Positions 38,317 through 47,256 of a stretch of DNA of 64,000 bases are shown here, piece by piece. The notes under the pieces are model-generated. The model was given only the letters and a program-made list of their open reading frames with translations, made no database searches and had not been told where the DNA came from. The stretch comes from Streptococcus sp. oral taxon 056 str. F0418. GTDB taxonomy: Bacteria; Bacillota; Bacilli; Lactobacillales; Streptococcaceae. Within the stretch, counting starts at the first letter, position 1. Each line of letters starts with the position of its first letter. The DNA is taken from assembly GCF_000220065.1 (NCBI RefSeq), contig NZ_AFQU01000001.1, positions 248,001 through 312,000 of the forward strand, read 5' to 3'. A program made the translations under genes and the position numbers.

Positions 38317-39987
38317 TTAATCTTCTTGGACGATGATTTTTTCTGCTAAAAAGTCAAATCCCTCTGGTATCAAGCTTTCTTCTTCCTTTTCTTCAACCAC
38401 GGCCTTATCATGACGATTGCGAGCCGAAAACTCTGCCCGAATCTTGGTCCATTCTTCTAAGGAAATGGCTAAAATTTCTGGCGAAAATCCTGCTGCATTG
38501 CTGAGGATATTGCCAAACATGGTATTGAGATTGTCCCGCTTCATGGTCTGTTCTGCATTAAAGTTGGATTCAAAAGCCAAAATAGCATGATTTTCATTAG
38601 CTGCTACTGGCTGTGAACCTGCTAACAAAGCCCTATCTGCTCCAGCAAGACTTTCGATAATCTCGCCCCAAGCATTTTGCAATTTGGTTAAATTACTACG
38701 TGCTAAACCTGGATTCTCAACGGCCTCTTCTAAAATAGCATTAACTTTATGACGATCAACCCGATAACCTTTTGACTTTTGTGGACGAATATCTGAAGTT
38801 TTGACAGCTGCCACTGGTTTCACACTGCCATTGGCCACTTGCTGCTTGAGATTATCAATCTCTTGTCTCAGACCCTTGAGCTCATCGGCTAGATTATCTG
38901 GAATGGCTGTCGAAGCTGGAAGGCTCTTAGTCTCTGCCAGTCGGATGGTCATCATTTCAGTATAAATCTTAGGCTGCAGGCTGTTCTTGATGTCAGCCAA
39001 ACTCTTAGTCGCCATATCAATCATGGCAAAGAGAGTGTCCTGCGGTGTCTTGAGATTTTCCAGAAAGAGCTCGCTAGCATGATGATTCTCCCCGCCAGTT
39101 TTGACAATGATTAGATCACGCAGATATTGCAGGAGGTCGGTCACAAAACGGGCCATATTTTTGCCACTGTCAAAAATCAGATTGAGATTGTCTAAGGCTG
39201 TGACTGCGTCATGCGCAATCAAGGCTGCTACATAAATATCCAAAGCTCCCAGACTGATAGAGCCTGTGATCTCTTCAGCAATCTCTGTAGTCAGGCGATT
39301 TTCTTGGGTCAAGCTAAGAGCCTGATCGAGGATAGACAAGGCATCTCGCATACCGCCCTCAGCTCGACGGGCAATAATCTGCACACCTTCCTGCTCAAAA
39401 TCAATGCCTTCCTGCTCCAAAATCCACTCAATATGGCCAATAATGTCCTGAGTCTTGATAGATTTAAACTCAAAACGCTGGACGCGGGAAAGAATGGTCG
39501 CTGGGATCTTATGCAGCTCTGTCGTTGCTAAGATAAAGACAACATTTTCCGTCGGCTCTTCCAAGGTCTTGAGCAAGGCGTTAAAGGCTCCAGTCGAGAG
39601 CATATGCACCTCGTCAATGATATAGACCTTGTGCTTAGCCAGACTAGTAGCATAGGTAGACTTGTCCCGAATATCACGTATCTCATCTACGCCATTATTA
39701 GAAGCCGCATCAATTTCGATGACATCTTCAAGACTCCCCTCAGTTATGGCCTGACAGATATAGCAGTCATTGCAGGGCTCGCCGTCCTTTTGATTCGGAC
39801 AGTTCATAGCCTTGGCAAAAATCTTAGCTACACTGGTTTTTCCTGTTCCACGTGGGCCAGAAAAGAGATAGGCATGGCTAATTTTCCCTTGCTCCACAGC
39901 CTGTCGCAGAGTGGTTGCCACTACCTGCTGACCCACCAGCTGACCAAAGGTCTGGCTACGGTACTTTCGATATAAAGCTTGATACAT
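38317..39987 (-). CDS. dnaX: DNA polymerase III subunit gamma/tau
   Basis: The 556-residue clamp-loader ATPase starts [14 protein letters not shown] and has GPRGTGKTS (Walker A), the zinc site CPNQKDGEPCNDCYIC, DEVHML (Walker B) and the sensor ILATTELHKIPATILSR. The C-terminal tau region binds the polymerase. Its ATG shares one base with the stop of the GAF gene (TAATG), so translation is coupled. Confidence 0.95.
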   Translation of the reverse strand: MYQALYRKYRSQTFGQLVGQQVVATTLRQAVEQGKISHAYLFSGPRGTGKTSVAKIFAKAMNCPNQKDGEPCNDCYICQAITEGSLEDVIEIDAASNNGVDEIRDIRDKSTYATSLAKHKVYIIDEVHMLSTGAFNALLKTLEEPTENVVFILATTELHKIPATILSRVQRFEFKSIKTQDIIGHIEWILEQEGIDFEQEGVQIIARRAEGGMRDALSILDQALSLTQENRLTTEIAEEITGSISLGALDIYVAALIAHDAVTALDNLNLIFDSGKNMARFVTDLLQYLRDLIIVKTGGENHHASELFLENLKTPQDTLFAMIDMATKSLADIKNSLQPKIYTEMMTIRLAETKSLPASTAIPDNLADELKGLRQEIDNLKQQVANGSVKPVAAVKTSDIRPQKSKGYRVDRHKVNAILEEAVENPGLARSNLTKLQNAWGEIIESLAGADRALLAGSQPVAANENHAILAFESNFNAEQTMKRDNLNTMFGNILSNAAGFSPEILAISLEEWTKIRAEFSARNRHDKAVVEEKEEESLIPEGFDFLAEKIIVQED

Positions 39988-40484
39988 TAGGCTTTTTCTC
40001 CAAACATTTCAAAATTCCAAGTCGTTTTTTCAAGCAAAATCTGGACGAACCTTTCCAGATATTCCTGATCCACATGATCATAATCACCCGTCAAGACTGA
40101 GTCCAAATCCAGCACTCCAAGCAGTCGACCGTCCTTTACCATGGGCACCACAATCTCGCTTTTCGCTCTACTATCACAAGAGATATAGTTGGCATGCTGG
40201 GTCACATCATCCACGATAATCGTCTGCTCTTTCTCAGCAGACTCCCCACAGACACCCTTGCCTAGCGCAATATGTACACAGGAAACACCACCCTGAAAAG
40301 GCCCCAAAATTAGTTCATTCCCATCAAAAAGATAGAAACCAGTAAAAATCGAATGAGGCAGGGCTTGATTAAGAAGAGCGCTAGCATTCGACAGATTGGC
40401 CAAAGCATTGGTCTCACCTTCTAGCAAGGATTCCAGCTGTGCTAATAAAAGTTGATAATTTGAATTTTTATCTTTTGTGTTCAT
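39987..40484 (-). CDS. GAF-domain free methionine-(R)-sulfoxide reductase (fRMsr type)
   Basis: This 165-residue GAF protein has three Cys at the fRMsr positions: [15 protein letters not shown] and [12 protein letters not shown]. Such enzymes reduce free methionine-(R)-sulfoxide. The ATG at 40484 is chosen because the first 45 bases match a second copy at 42447 and no good ribosome site supports an upstream start. An extended -10 box (TGATATAAT) ends only 9 nt before the ATG, so a leaderless or nearly leaderless mRNA is predicted. It is followed by dnaX. Confidence 0.85.
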   Translation of the reverse strand: MNTKDKNSNYQLLLAQLESLLEGETNALANLSNASALLNQALPHSIFTGFYLFDGNELILGPFQGGVSCVHIALGKGVCGESAEKEQTIIVDDVTQHANYISCDSRAKSEIVVPMVKDGRLLGVLDLDSVLTGDYDHVDQEYLERFVQILLEKTTWNFEMFGEKA

Positions 40485-40502
40485 AGAGTCTATTATATCA
40501 AA
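40484..40502 (-). promoter_or_regulatory. Extended -10 promoter giving a near-leaderless GAF/dnaX mRNA
   Basis: On the minus strand TGATATAAT is followed by AGACTCT and then the ATG, and no Shine-Dalgarno is present. Transcription would begin within a few bases of the start codon. The same bases recur at 42447-42466 before the chimeric remnant. Confidence 0.5.
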
Positions 40503-40525
40503 AAAACAGCCTGATGGCTGTTTTT
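40501..40525 (-). terminator. Terminator after the broken alpha/beta hydrolase
   Basis: AAAACAGCC and GGCTGTTTT pair around a 4-nt loop and run into TTTTTTT on the minus strand, just before the GAF promoter. Confidence 0.75.
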
Positions 40526-40623
40526 GAAATAAAAATAAGAAGCACAACTAAAATAGACTTTAAACTTTTCGTCAAGTGAAAATCCCAATAGATCAAGTAA
40601 AAACATCTCTCACCTTTAAGATT

Positions 40624-41723
40624 CTATTTACACCTTTTTTGTAAATCATCAATCGCCCGAATAAAAATCTCAGGTTTTTCAGCATGAATATCATGCCCAC
40701 TCTTGATATTATCTATTAGATGATTGTTCAACAAAAGTTTGTCTACTCGCTTAGCATCTTTGTCATCCATAGCACTCAAGAGAATCCCATTTTTATCATA
40801 GTAATTTTTCTGATTCAAAGGCCGAGCCACATGAAGCAATATAGATGGACATTGAACTTTTTTCAAGATTTCTTCCTGTTCAAATCCCTTGAACCAAGAA
40901 AAATCATAAAATGTTGAGCCAAAACGAAGATCGTAATCTCCTGTTCCATCCTGTAAATTAGCTGTTAAGTCATAGATGAGATTCACTTGTAATTCTGGCG
41001 GATAGTACCAAATTCTAGGAATCTTTCCTGGATGATTTTTCATATAGTTCAGAGCTGGTTTTTTGACAATTTTATTAAAATTTTGCTCACCAAAAAGTTT
41101 TTTTAAATAAGTATGTTCTAAAAAATAGGCAGTATAATTTTTTTACCGCTTTTTAAGAAATCATACATATCTTTAAATCCTAACCAAGAAAAAGTAGAAA
41201 GTGCTCGACTAGGCTCTGTTGAAAAGAACGGTGCATCTTCTATCAATAGTCCTCTAACAGTATCAGGAGCTAGTGCAGCTACCATTGTTGCCAGAAGCCC
41301 ACCTGATGAATGTCCTGAAATGAACACAGGAGCTTTTATAATATTATGAATAAACCAAATGAAATCCTGACTATTTTCTAGTGCTGAATATTTAGCAGGA
41401 TTTTTACTAGACCCACCATGTCCATAACAATCTACTGCATATACATGATATCGCTTAGACAATTCTCCAAAAACCTTGGCGTAGTCCTCCCAAGATACTT
41501 GCTGGCCATGGATCAGGAGTAAAGGAGGACCATTTTTTGGACCTTCACCATAATTTATAAGAGATCCATCTGGTAAAGTCACTTGCTTTTCTATCATCCC
41601 AGCTTGTCGGATATATTCAAGATTAGCCTTATCATAGTGAAGATTACGATAAGCAAACCACCCTGCACTTACCAATATAACAGCTATCAATATCAAAATA
41701 ACTAACATCATTTTCCTTTTCAT
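40624..41723 (-). pseudogene. Membrane-anchored alpha/beta hydrolase, frameshifted at a run of seven A
   Basis: The first 201 codons encode an N-terminal membrane segment (about 5-23), the oxyanion LLLIHGQ and the nucleophile elbow GHSSGG. The frame then hits a TAG. The rest, with the late SGHDIHAEKP holding the catalytic His, is intact in another frame. One A added to the seven-A run (minus strand, 41144-41138) gives SGKKNYTAYFLEHTY and a full protein of about 366 residues. It lies 10 bp after the HTH-AbrB gene, which may regulate it. Confidence 0.75.
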
Positions 41724-41733
41724 TCATTACCTC

Positions 41734-42144
41734 CTACTTTTCTGAAAAATACTTAGGAGCTTCTAGAAAAAAATTCGGATCTAATAACGCCAATCCTTGA
41801 TTTTCATCTCCTAGCAAAAGAAGCTGATCTCCCGCTTTTATTTGAAAAATATTTCGTGCCTGGGGGGGTAAGTGGATTTCACCACGCTCACCCACCGTTA
41901 CTGTTCCAAAAATATATTTCCCTTTGATACTAGGAGTTGTCAATAAATTGCTTTCTAAATGTACTAATTCATCCAAACTCACATCAAAAAAATCAGCTAA
42001 TTGAGAGGAATAAATCACATCTGGAACGCTTTCTCCTGCTTCCCATTTTGCTATAGTCTGTCTTGATACACCTATTTCCTCGGCCAGTTTTTCCTGAGAA
42101 ATATTCTCTCTTTTTCTTAAAATAGCAATATTTTTAGAAATCAT
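41734..42144 (-). CDS. XRE-type HTH fused to an AbrB/SpoVT-like domain
   Basis: In the 136 residues, an HTH_3 domain (about 1-60: LAEEIGVSRQTIAKWEAGES) is followed by a swapped-hairpin AbrB/MazE-like domain (about 78-122: GTVTVGERGEIHLPPQARNI, then FQIKAGDQLLLL). AbrB folds often bind DNA as dimers, so the protein carries two DNA-binding-type modules. It is upstream of and close to the broken hydrolase gene and is the likely regulator of that pair. No partner toxin is seen. Confidence 0.82.
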   Translation of the reverse strand: MISKNIAILRKRENISQEKLAEEIGVSRQTIAKWEAGESVPDVIYSSQLADFFDVSLDELVHLESNLLTTPSIKGKYIFGTVTVGERGEIHLPPQARNIFQIKAGDQLLLLGDENQGLALLDPNFFLEAPKYFSEK

Positions 42145-42183
42145 TTTTTAATCTCCTTTTTATGATTACACTGTTAGTATAGC

Positions 42184-42214
42184 AAAAAAGCTGGTTGCTT
42201 CAACCAAGCTTTTC
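42184..42214 (-). terminator. Terminator before the HTH-AbrB gene
   Basis: AAAAGCTGGTTG and CAACCAAGCTTTT form a stem with one mismatch between the chimeric remnant and the regulator gene, ending in T-rich sequence. Confidence 0.6.
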
Positions 42215-42261
42215 TTACTTTTTATAGATCTTTTGTTAAAATTCGTGGCAAAAATATTTTA

Positions 42262-42447
42262 TTACTCCTCCAAAACCTTCACTTCTTCACCCTCCACAAG
42301 CATAGCTTGACGATTATTGAGGGGAAGCAGATTCAGCTGGTCGCTAGCGTTGGAAAGATTAGCTAAAGCGCTAGTCTCACCCCACAACAAAGTTTCCAGC
42401 TGTGCTAATAAAAGTTGATAATTTGAAATTTTTTCTTTTGTGTTCAT
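42262..42447 (-). pseudogene. Chimeric remnant: GAF reductase N-terminus joined to peptidase E C-terminus
   Basis: The 61-codon open frame has a first half ([18 protein letters not shown] ... LANLSNAS) that copies the start of the GAF gene at 40484, including its promoter. Its second half (SDQLNLLPLNNRQAMLV ... EEVKVL) copies the end of the peptidase E gene at 43329. The join lies near 42345 in a 4-bp shared CGCT. The peptidase part is about 97% identical over 67 bp. The GAF part is near-identical at its start but more divergent further in. It has a start codon and promoter and could be expressed, but no function is expected. Confidence 0.8.
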
Positions 42448-42476
42448 AGAGTCTATTATATCAAAAAGCCGGTCTT

Positions 42477-43310
42477 TCAACCAAGCTTTTCTTTAATTTT
42501 GTTATTCAAAAATTCATTAATCAGTCTATTTACAATATCGGGTTGGTCGGTATTAGAATTGTGCCCCGCTTTATCAATCCATTGAACAGACTTCCCAGTA
42601 TTTCTTTCATAGGCCTTCAAATATCGTATACAAGATCCTGCACGATCTTCTTTTCCACATATAACCAATTGTGGACATTTTACTTCATAGGAAAGTTTCT
42701 TCTCCACTGCTTCTGAAAATATCTTATATCCGTATCCCGCAAGACGAGCATACCTTTCTTGATCGCCATCATAAATCATCATCATATCATACATCAGTTT
42801 TCTTCCATAGTCTGTTGTTGATACGCTTTTAGGGCCTGATTTCAAAAGAAATTTCCATGGATAGATTCTATAAATTGCCTCCATATTTTTTAAGAGCCAC
42901 AATTCCATAGCTGTATAATACTTCCTTTGAAGGGATGGTGAATCAATCGTAACAAGACCTTTTAATTTCTCAGGAAAAAGTTGAGCATAAACCTGTCCTA
43001 CATATCCTCCCATTGACTGACCAATTACTATTGGATCTTCTATTCTCTCTTCGATAAATATTTCATCCAGCCAAGTTGCTAAATCAAATAAAGTAAAATC
43101 GAGACGAAATGGATAAGATGAAGCGTGTCCAGGTGCGTCCCAAACCAAGACTCTATATGTATCTTTAAAATATTCTATTTGTTTGTCAAATAATCTATGG
43201 TCAGCTGTAAGTCCAGGTAAAAAGATAAGAGCACTTTTCGCTGATGCATACATATCATTTGTCCAATAGTGAATGACTCCACTTGATGTTTCGTATGTCT
43301 TTTCAATCAA
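42477..43310 (-). CDS. Alpha/beta hydrolase
   Basis: The 277-residue soluble hydrolase has the oxyanion FLPGLTADH (about 30-38), nucleophile elbow IGQSMGGYVG (about 96-105), and a late DKAGHNSNTD with the catalytic His. It lies 18 bp downstream of peptidase E and ends at the chimeric remnant. The acid residue is likely in ICGKEDRAG. It could be an esterase or lactonase; substrate is unknown. Confidence 0.82.
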   Translation of the reverse strand: MIEKTYETSSGVIHYWTNDMYASAKSALIFLPGLTADHRLFDKQIEYFKDTYRVLVWDAPGHASSYPFRLDFTLFDLATWLDEIFIEERIEDPIVIGQSMGGYVGQVYAQLFPEKLKGLVTIDSPSLQRKYYTAMELWLLKNMEAIYRIYPWKFLLKSGPKSVSTTDYGRKLMYDMMMIYDGDQERYARLAGYGYKIFSEAVEKKLSYEVKCPQLVICGKEDRAGSCIRYLKAYERNTGKSVQWIDKAGHNSNTDQPDIVNRLINEFLNNKIKEKLG

Positions 43311-43328
43311 AATACTACACCCGCATTC

Positions 43329-43952
43329 TTATTTATTTTCCACCAAAACCTTCACTTCTTCACCCTCCACAAGCATAGCTTGACGATTATTGAGGGGAAG
43401 TAGATTTAGCTGGTCGCTGTATGTATCCAGAGTGGCCTGAGCGCTTGCGACAAAGGGTTCTTCGCCTAGATGAGGAATAACATAAAAATCAACCTCGTTT
43501 AGTGCCTCTGTATCATTCAGTTCCTTAGCAACCGCCTTATCGTCCATAATCTTGTTATAGTCAATGTCTTTGGCTGTGATGATAGCACCAGCGGATTCGC
43601 CCACATAAATCATACCGTCTGCAATCTGCTCTTTTATCAAAGACAAAAGTTGCTTTTTCTTTAGTTCTTGCAGAAGGTAAAAGGTATTACCGCCAGAAAT
43701 ATAGAGGAGCTTGCTTTGGAAAATTTTGGCTTGAGCTGTTTCTCTATCACAAGCTGAAATATCCAAGATCTCTACTTGAAATCCCAAGTCTTCAAAGGCT
43801 AGCAGTGCTTCGTCGATATAACCCCTGTACTCTTCTATATTTCCAGCCGTCGGGATAAACAATACTTGTTTGCCCAATTGTTTTTCAGACGCATATTGTC
43901 TGAACAAGTCCTTGACTCCCGCAAAATAAGAGCATAGAAATAATTGTTTCAT
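43329..43952 (-). CDS. Peptidase E-like (S51) protein
   Basis: This 207-residue class I glutamine-amidotransferase-like fold has YISGGNTFYLL and the nucleophile elbow YVGESAGAIITA (Ser), matching the S51 dipeptidase E family. Classical PepE cleaves Asp-X dipeptides. The His/Glu partners are less clear, so activity is probable rather than sure. It is followed by the alpha/beta hydrolase and preceded by a methyltransferase gene 12 bp away. Confidence 0.82.
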   Translation of the reverse strand: MKQLFLCSYFAGVKDLFRQYASEKQLGKQVLFIPTAGNIEEYRGYIDEALLAFEDLGFQVEILDISACDRETAQAKIFQSKLLYISGGNTFYLLQELKKKQLLSLIKEQIADGMIYVGESAGAIITAKDIDYNKIMDDKAVAKELNDTEALNEVDFYVIPHLGEEPFVASAQATLDTYSDQLNLLPLNNRQAMLVEGEEVKVLVENK

Positions 43953-43964
43953 AGGATACCTCCC

Positions 43965-44579
43965 TTAGTTTTTCCCTATTTTATAAAGAATCCATTGACC
44001 ATTTCTTTGGCTATCGATGAGATGCAAGTTCAAGTTAGACAAATACTGTTCCAGATTTTCTTGCTTTCTAAAGTCTGGTAGGTAGTAAGTTAATTTGCTC
44101 CATTCACATGCCAGTAAGATGATTCCATCAGACTTAAGAATCCGCTTAAGTTCTAGAAACGCTTGAGTCAAATCTGACCAATGAAAATGAGTCTGAAAGG
44201 CTGTAATCAAATCAAATTCGCCAACAGGGAGATCCGTATTCTCAACATTCTTCACCTCAAAAGATAGGCCAGACTCAGCCAATTGTGCAGCTGCTCTGAT
44301 GGCTGTAGTGGAAATATCAATCCCCAACACTTGGCTATTAGGAAAGTGCTTTTTCAAATATTTTGAGGATGCTCCATTTCCAACTCCAACATCCAAAATA
44401 GCTTTAAATCGCTTCTTATGATCCAACTGACTGACCGACCAGACAACCATAGGTAAATAAGCACGATTCCAAATTTTCATCATCCATAGTCCAATAAAGC
44501 CCGATGGTTTCTTTGACTGGTACATTAAGTATGGAAAAATTAGAATAATCAGAAGGGCTATTATCACAAGATAAATCAT
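43965..44579 (-). CDS. Class I SAM-dependent methyltransferase
   Basis: The 204-residue protein has an N-terminal membrane helix (about 1-18) and a Rossmann methyltransferase domain with motif I LDVGVGNGASS (about 73-83), GIDIS, and the post-motif FDLITAFQTHFHW. The substrate is unknown. It overlaps the GrpB gene by 4 nt and so is in its operon. Confidence 0.83.
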   Translation of the reverse strand: MIYLVIIALLIILIFPYLMYQSKKPSGFIGLWMMKIWNRAYLPMVVWSVSQLDHKKRFKAILDVGVGNGASSKYLKKHFPNSQVLGIDISTTAIRAAAQLAESGLSFEVKNVENTDLPVGEFDLITAFQTHFHWSDLTQAFLELKRILKSDGIILLACEWSKLTYYLPDFRKQENLEQYLSNLNLHLIDSQRNGQWILYKIGKN

Positions 44580-45157
44580 AGGACTTCCCTCTTATACCTT
44601 CTGCCATAAAGCTTTTTAGCTTCCTTGGTATATTTCTTGATAAACTCCGTCTTGGAGTTTGTATAGGCATCACGATTGTGTTCGTACTGTTTCCACAAGG
44701 ACAACTTGAGCTCCTCATATTCTTTGGCTACAGCAGAGTGCTCCTGTAAATAGTCTCTAAAGTAAAGCTCATCATGATCGCCTTCATAGCGCAGATGCAG
44801 ATGGAAAACACGCTCTGCAAAACCACTCGATGTATAGCCTTTATTAAATGACATTCGCCCTTGACTTTCTGACATGAGGAGATAGCCATTCTGTAGCAAT
44901 AAGTCCCGTATAATAGCCATATCTGTTTCTATTGGAATTTCCAGCATGATGTCCACTATAGGCTTGGCCCAGATGGTCTCTACTGATGTTGAGCCAATGT
45001 GACTAAGACGGACGATCTGATGTTCTGGTAGAAAACTCAAGAGACACAGTCGCTCCTCCTCATACCAGTCTTTCCACTCAACCTGATGTTCTCTCAGAAA
45101 AATTGGAAAAAGCTGCCACAACTCTTCCAAAGACATATCCTCTAATTCTTTAGTCAT
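44576..45157 (-). CDS. GrpB family nucleotidyltransferase-fold protein
   Basis: This 193-residue protein has the GrpB (UPF0157) motif HIGSTSVETIWAKPIVDIML, which is a nucleotidyltransferase-like Gly-Ser with two Asp, and a C-terminal YTNSKTEFIKKYTKEA. The family resembles minimal nucleotidyltransferases, but its role is unknown. It is first of the GrpB-methyltransferase-peptidase E-hydrolase gene string. Confidence 0.83.
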   Translation of the reverse strand: MTKELEDMSLEELWQLFPIFLREHQVEWKDWYEEERLCLLSFLPEHQIVRLSHIGSTSVETIWAKPIVDIMLEIPIETDMAIIRDLLLQNGYLLMSESQGRMSFNKGYTSSGFAERVFHLHLRYEGDHDELYFRDYLQEHSAVAKEYEELKLSLWKQYEHNRDAYTNSKTEFIKKYTKEAKKLYGRRYKREVL

Positions 45158-45249
45158 TATCCACTCTCCTTTAGAATCAAATGTTCCTTAAGCATATTAT
45201 ATCATTATCGGAAACAAAAGAAGCACACTAACAGTTGACTATAAATAAA

Positions 45250-45428
45250 AACGAGGCTGGGACAAAAGTCCTAACCTCTCAATTGTCTTTGGATTATCGA
45301 GCAAGACGCAGTGGTTGAGTGGGCTCTACTACGCTGATTCCATCAGCTTTTACAACCCTACTCAACTGTGCGGAGGTGGGACGACGAAATCGAATTCTAA
45401 CGAATTACCGATTTCTGTCCCACTCTCG
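45250..45428 (-). repeat. Intergenic structured repeat, copy 3 of 4
   Basis: Same element and orientation as copy 1, downstream of the 51-residue protein gene. Relative to other copies it differs by a few single bases. One change lies in the loop of the nested GCTGAT/ATCAGC hairpin, which leaves the stem intact. The flanking gap 45158-45434 holds only this element and a short AT-rich stretch. Confidence 0.87.
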
Positions 45429-45434
45429 CTTATT

Positions 45435-45590
45435 TTAGTCTTCTTTTTTAGCCTTTTCTCTTTCCAATCGTAATTTACGATTTGGATTAAGGCGAGTGAA
45501 GAGCTCTTCTAGCTTTTCTGCATTCCAGACGTCAGCTGCAGAGACAAAGTTTCCATTTTCATCACGGAAGGATATTGGTTTATCACCCAT
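45435..45590 (-). CDS. Small conserved streptococcal-type protein next to obg
   Basis: The 51-residue protein begins MGDKPISFRDENGNFVSAAD and ends with a charged helix (RLERE, then KAKKED). AAGGAGG lies 7 nt before the ATG. It starts 12 bp after the obg stop and is surely cotranscribed. I have seen similar short proteins beside obg in streptococci, but no function is known. Confidence 0.75.
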   Translation of the reverse strand: MGDKPISFRDENGNFVSAADVWNAEKLEELFTRLNPNRKLRLEREKAKKED

Positions 45591-45601
45591 TGCAGGCCTC
45601 C

Positions 45602-46912
45602 TTAGTCAACAAATTCAAACTCAAACTTGCCGATGCGAACCAGGTCACCATCCTTGGCTCCGCGAGCACGAAGGGATTCATCAACGCCCATCCCTCGAAG
45701 CTGACGGGCAAATTTCATGACTGCCTCATCACGGTCAAAGTTGGTCATATTAAAGAGTTTCTCAAGCTTGTCACCTGACAGCACCCAAGTCGCATCATCA
45801 TCACGAGAGATTTCAAAGGCTGGCGCTTCCTCGTCAAAGCCATAGTAAGCTTCCTCTTCCATTTCAGACTCATCATAGAGAAGAAATTCAGGTGTCTTAT
45901 CCAGTAATGCTGCGGTCGCATCTAAGAGTGTACCAAGTCCCTGCTTGGTCAGGCTAGAAATTGGGAAGATTTGCGGTAAATCTGCAAATTCGTCATAATT
46001 GGCTGCTAATTTCTCTTTAAATACCTTAAGATTTTCAGTACTATCAGGCATATCCATCTTGTTGGCAACAATAATCTGAGGGCGCTCCATAAGTCGAAGG
46101 TTGTAGGATTCCAACTCTTTATTGATAGCTAGATAGTCCTCATAAGGATCACGCCCTTCACTAGCTGACATATCAATGACATGCAGGATAACCCGTGTCC
46201 GCTCTATATGACGGAGAAACTGAGTGCCCAGTCCGACCCCTTGACTAGCCCCCTCAATCAGCCCCGGTAGATCTGCTACTGCAAATGACTCGCCAGACTG
46301 GGTGCGAACCATGCCAAGATTAGGCACGATAGTCGTGAAATGATAGGCACCAATCTTAGGCTTAGCCGCTGTAATCACGCTAAGTAGAGTGGATTTTCCG
46401 ACAGATGGAAAACCAACTAATCCAACGTCTGCTAGGACCTTGAGCTCAAGCAAAAGCTCCCGTTCTTGTCCTGGTTCTCCATTTTCAGAAATCTCAGGTG
46501 CAGGATTTTTAGGCGTTGCGAAACGGATATTTCCACGACCACCTCGACCACCATGGGCTACGATAAATTCTTGGCCATTTTCTACCAAGTCCGTCAACAC
46601 CTTGCCAGTCTCAGCATCTCGCACTGTCGTCCCCTGAGGTACACGAACGACCAAATCTTCAGCACCTCGACCATGCATGCCCTTAGTCATGCCCTTTTCA
46701 CCAGACTGGGCCTTAAAATGGCGATTATAGCGAAAATCCATCAGGGTACGCAGGCCCTCGTCTACAACAAAAACCACATTGCCTCCACGGCCGCCATCGC
46801 CACCCCAAGGACCGCCATTGGGAACGTATTTCTCACGGCGAAAGGCAACCATACCATCACCACCATTACCAGCCTTAACCTGAATCTTGGCTGTATCTAA
46901 AAACATACTCAT
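45602..46912 (-). CDS. obg: Obg family GTPase
   Basis: The 436-residue protein has a glycine-rich Obg domain (about 1-158: [19 protein letters not shown]), a GTPase domain with GFPSVGKST (about 166-174), DLPGLIEGA and NKMD, and the C-terminal OCT domain found in Gram-positive members. Obg binds 50S ribosomes and links to ppGpp, division and stress. It is followed by the 51-residue gene. Confidence 0.96.
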   Translation of the reverse strand: MSMFLDTAKIQVKAGNGGDGMVAFRREKYVPNGGPWGGDGGRGGNVVFVVDEGLRTLMDFRYNRHFKAQSGEKGMTKGMHGRGAEDLVVRVPQGTTVRDAETGKVLTDLVENGQEFIVAHGGRGGRGNIRFATPKNPAPEISENGEPGQERELLLELKVLADVGLVGFPSVGKSTLLSVITAAKPKIGAYHFTTIVPNLGMVRTQSGESFAVADLPGLIEGASQGVGLGTQFLRHIERTRVILHVIDMSASEGRDPYEDYLAINKELESYNLRLMERPQIIVANKMDMPDSTENLKVFKEKLAANYDEFADLPQIFPISSLTKQGLGTLLDATAALLDKTPEFLLYDESEMEEEAYYGFDEEAPAFEISRDDDATWVLSGDKLEKLFNMTNFDRDEAVMKFARQLRGMGVDESLRARGAKDGDLVRIGKFEFEFVD

Positions 46913-46954
46913 TCTTTCTCTACCTTCTCTTAACTTTTACTTTCATATTCCTAA

Positions 46955-46978
46955 AAAAAACGCTGAAAGAGCGTTTTG
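46955..46978 (-). terminator. Terminator of the 43-residue gene
   Basis: AAAACGCT and AGCGTTTT pair around a 5-nt loop; on the minus strand TTTTTTTT follows. Confidence 0.8.
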
Positions 46979-46987
46979 GATTTAAAA

Positions 46988-47119
46988 TTATCTCATTAGA
47001 GCACTAATAGCAGTAGCAAAGATAGCGCCAACAGTTACCAGTAGCATGATTACGATAATAACCATTGTTAATTTTTCAAATCCAGTTTTTTTACGTTTTC
47101 CTTCATCTCCAAAAGCCAA
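46988..47119 (-). CDS. 43-residue membrane protein with TTG start (DUF4044-like)
   Basis: This short gene encodes LAFGDEGKRKKTGFEKLT and then one membrane segment (MVIIVIMLLVTVGAIFATAI). The pattern is that of the DUF4044 small streptococcal proteins. No ATG fits: the start is TTG at 47119, preceded by AGAGGTAAG at a suitable distance. It has its own terminator. Function is unknown. Confidence 0.7.
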   Translation of the reverse strand: MAFGDEGKRKKTGFEKLTMVIIVIMLLVTVGAIFATAISALMR

Positions 47120-47221
47120 AATTCTTACCTCTTTTACAAAATTATTATGATTTATTCTATCAAAAAATTCTTAAAATTTCAATTATCGGGATGATTTTAT
47201 CGTACACAAGTCCGAATAAAA

Positions 47222-47246
47222 AAAGATTGAAAAAATTTCAATCTTT
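47222..47246 (-). terminator. Terminator of the cdaA-cdaR-glmM operon
   Basis: AAAGATTGAAA and TTTCAATCTTT form an 11-bp perfect stem with a 3-nt loop; TTTTTTT follows on the minus strand. Confidence 0.85.
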
Positions 47247-47256
47247 CTTTCCTTTT

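Noticed and set aside
44416..44718. A 100-codon minus-strand frame
   Set aside because: It lies in a second frame across the end of the GrpB gene and the start of the methyltransferase gene, both of which are well supported.
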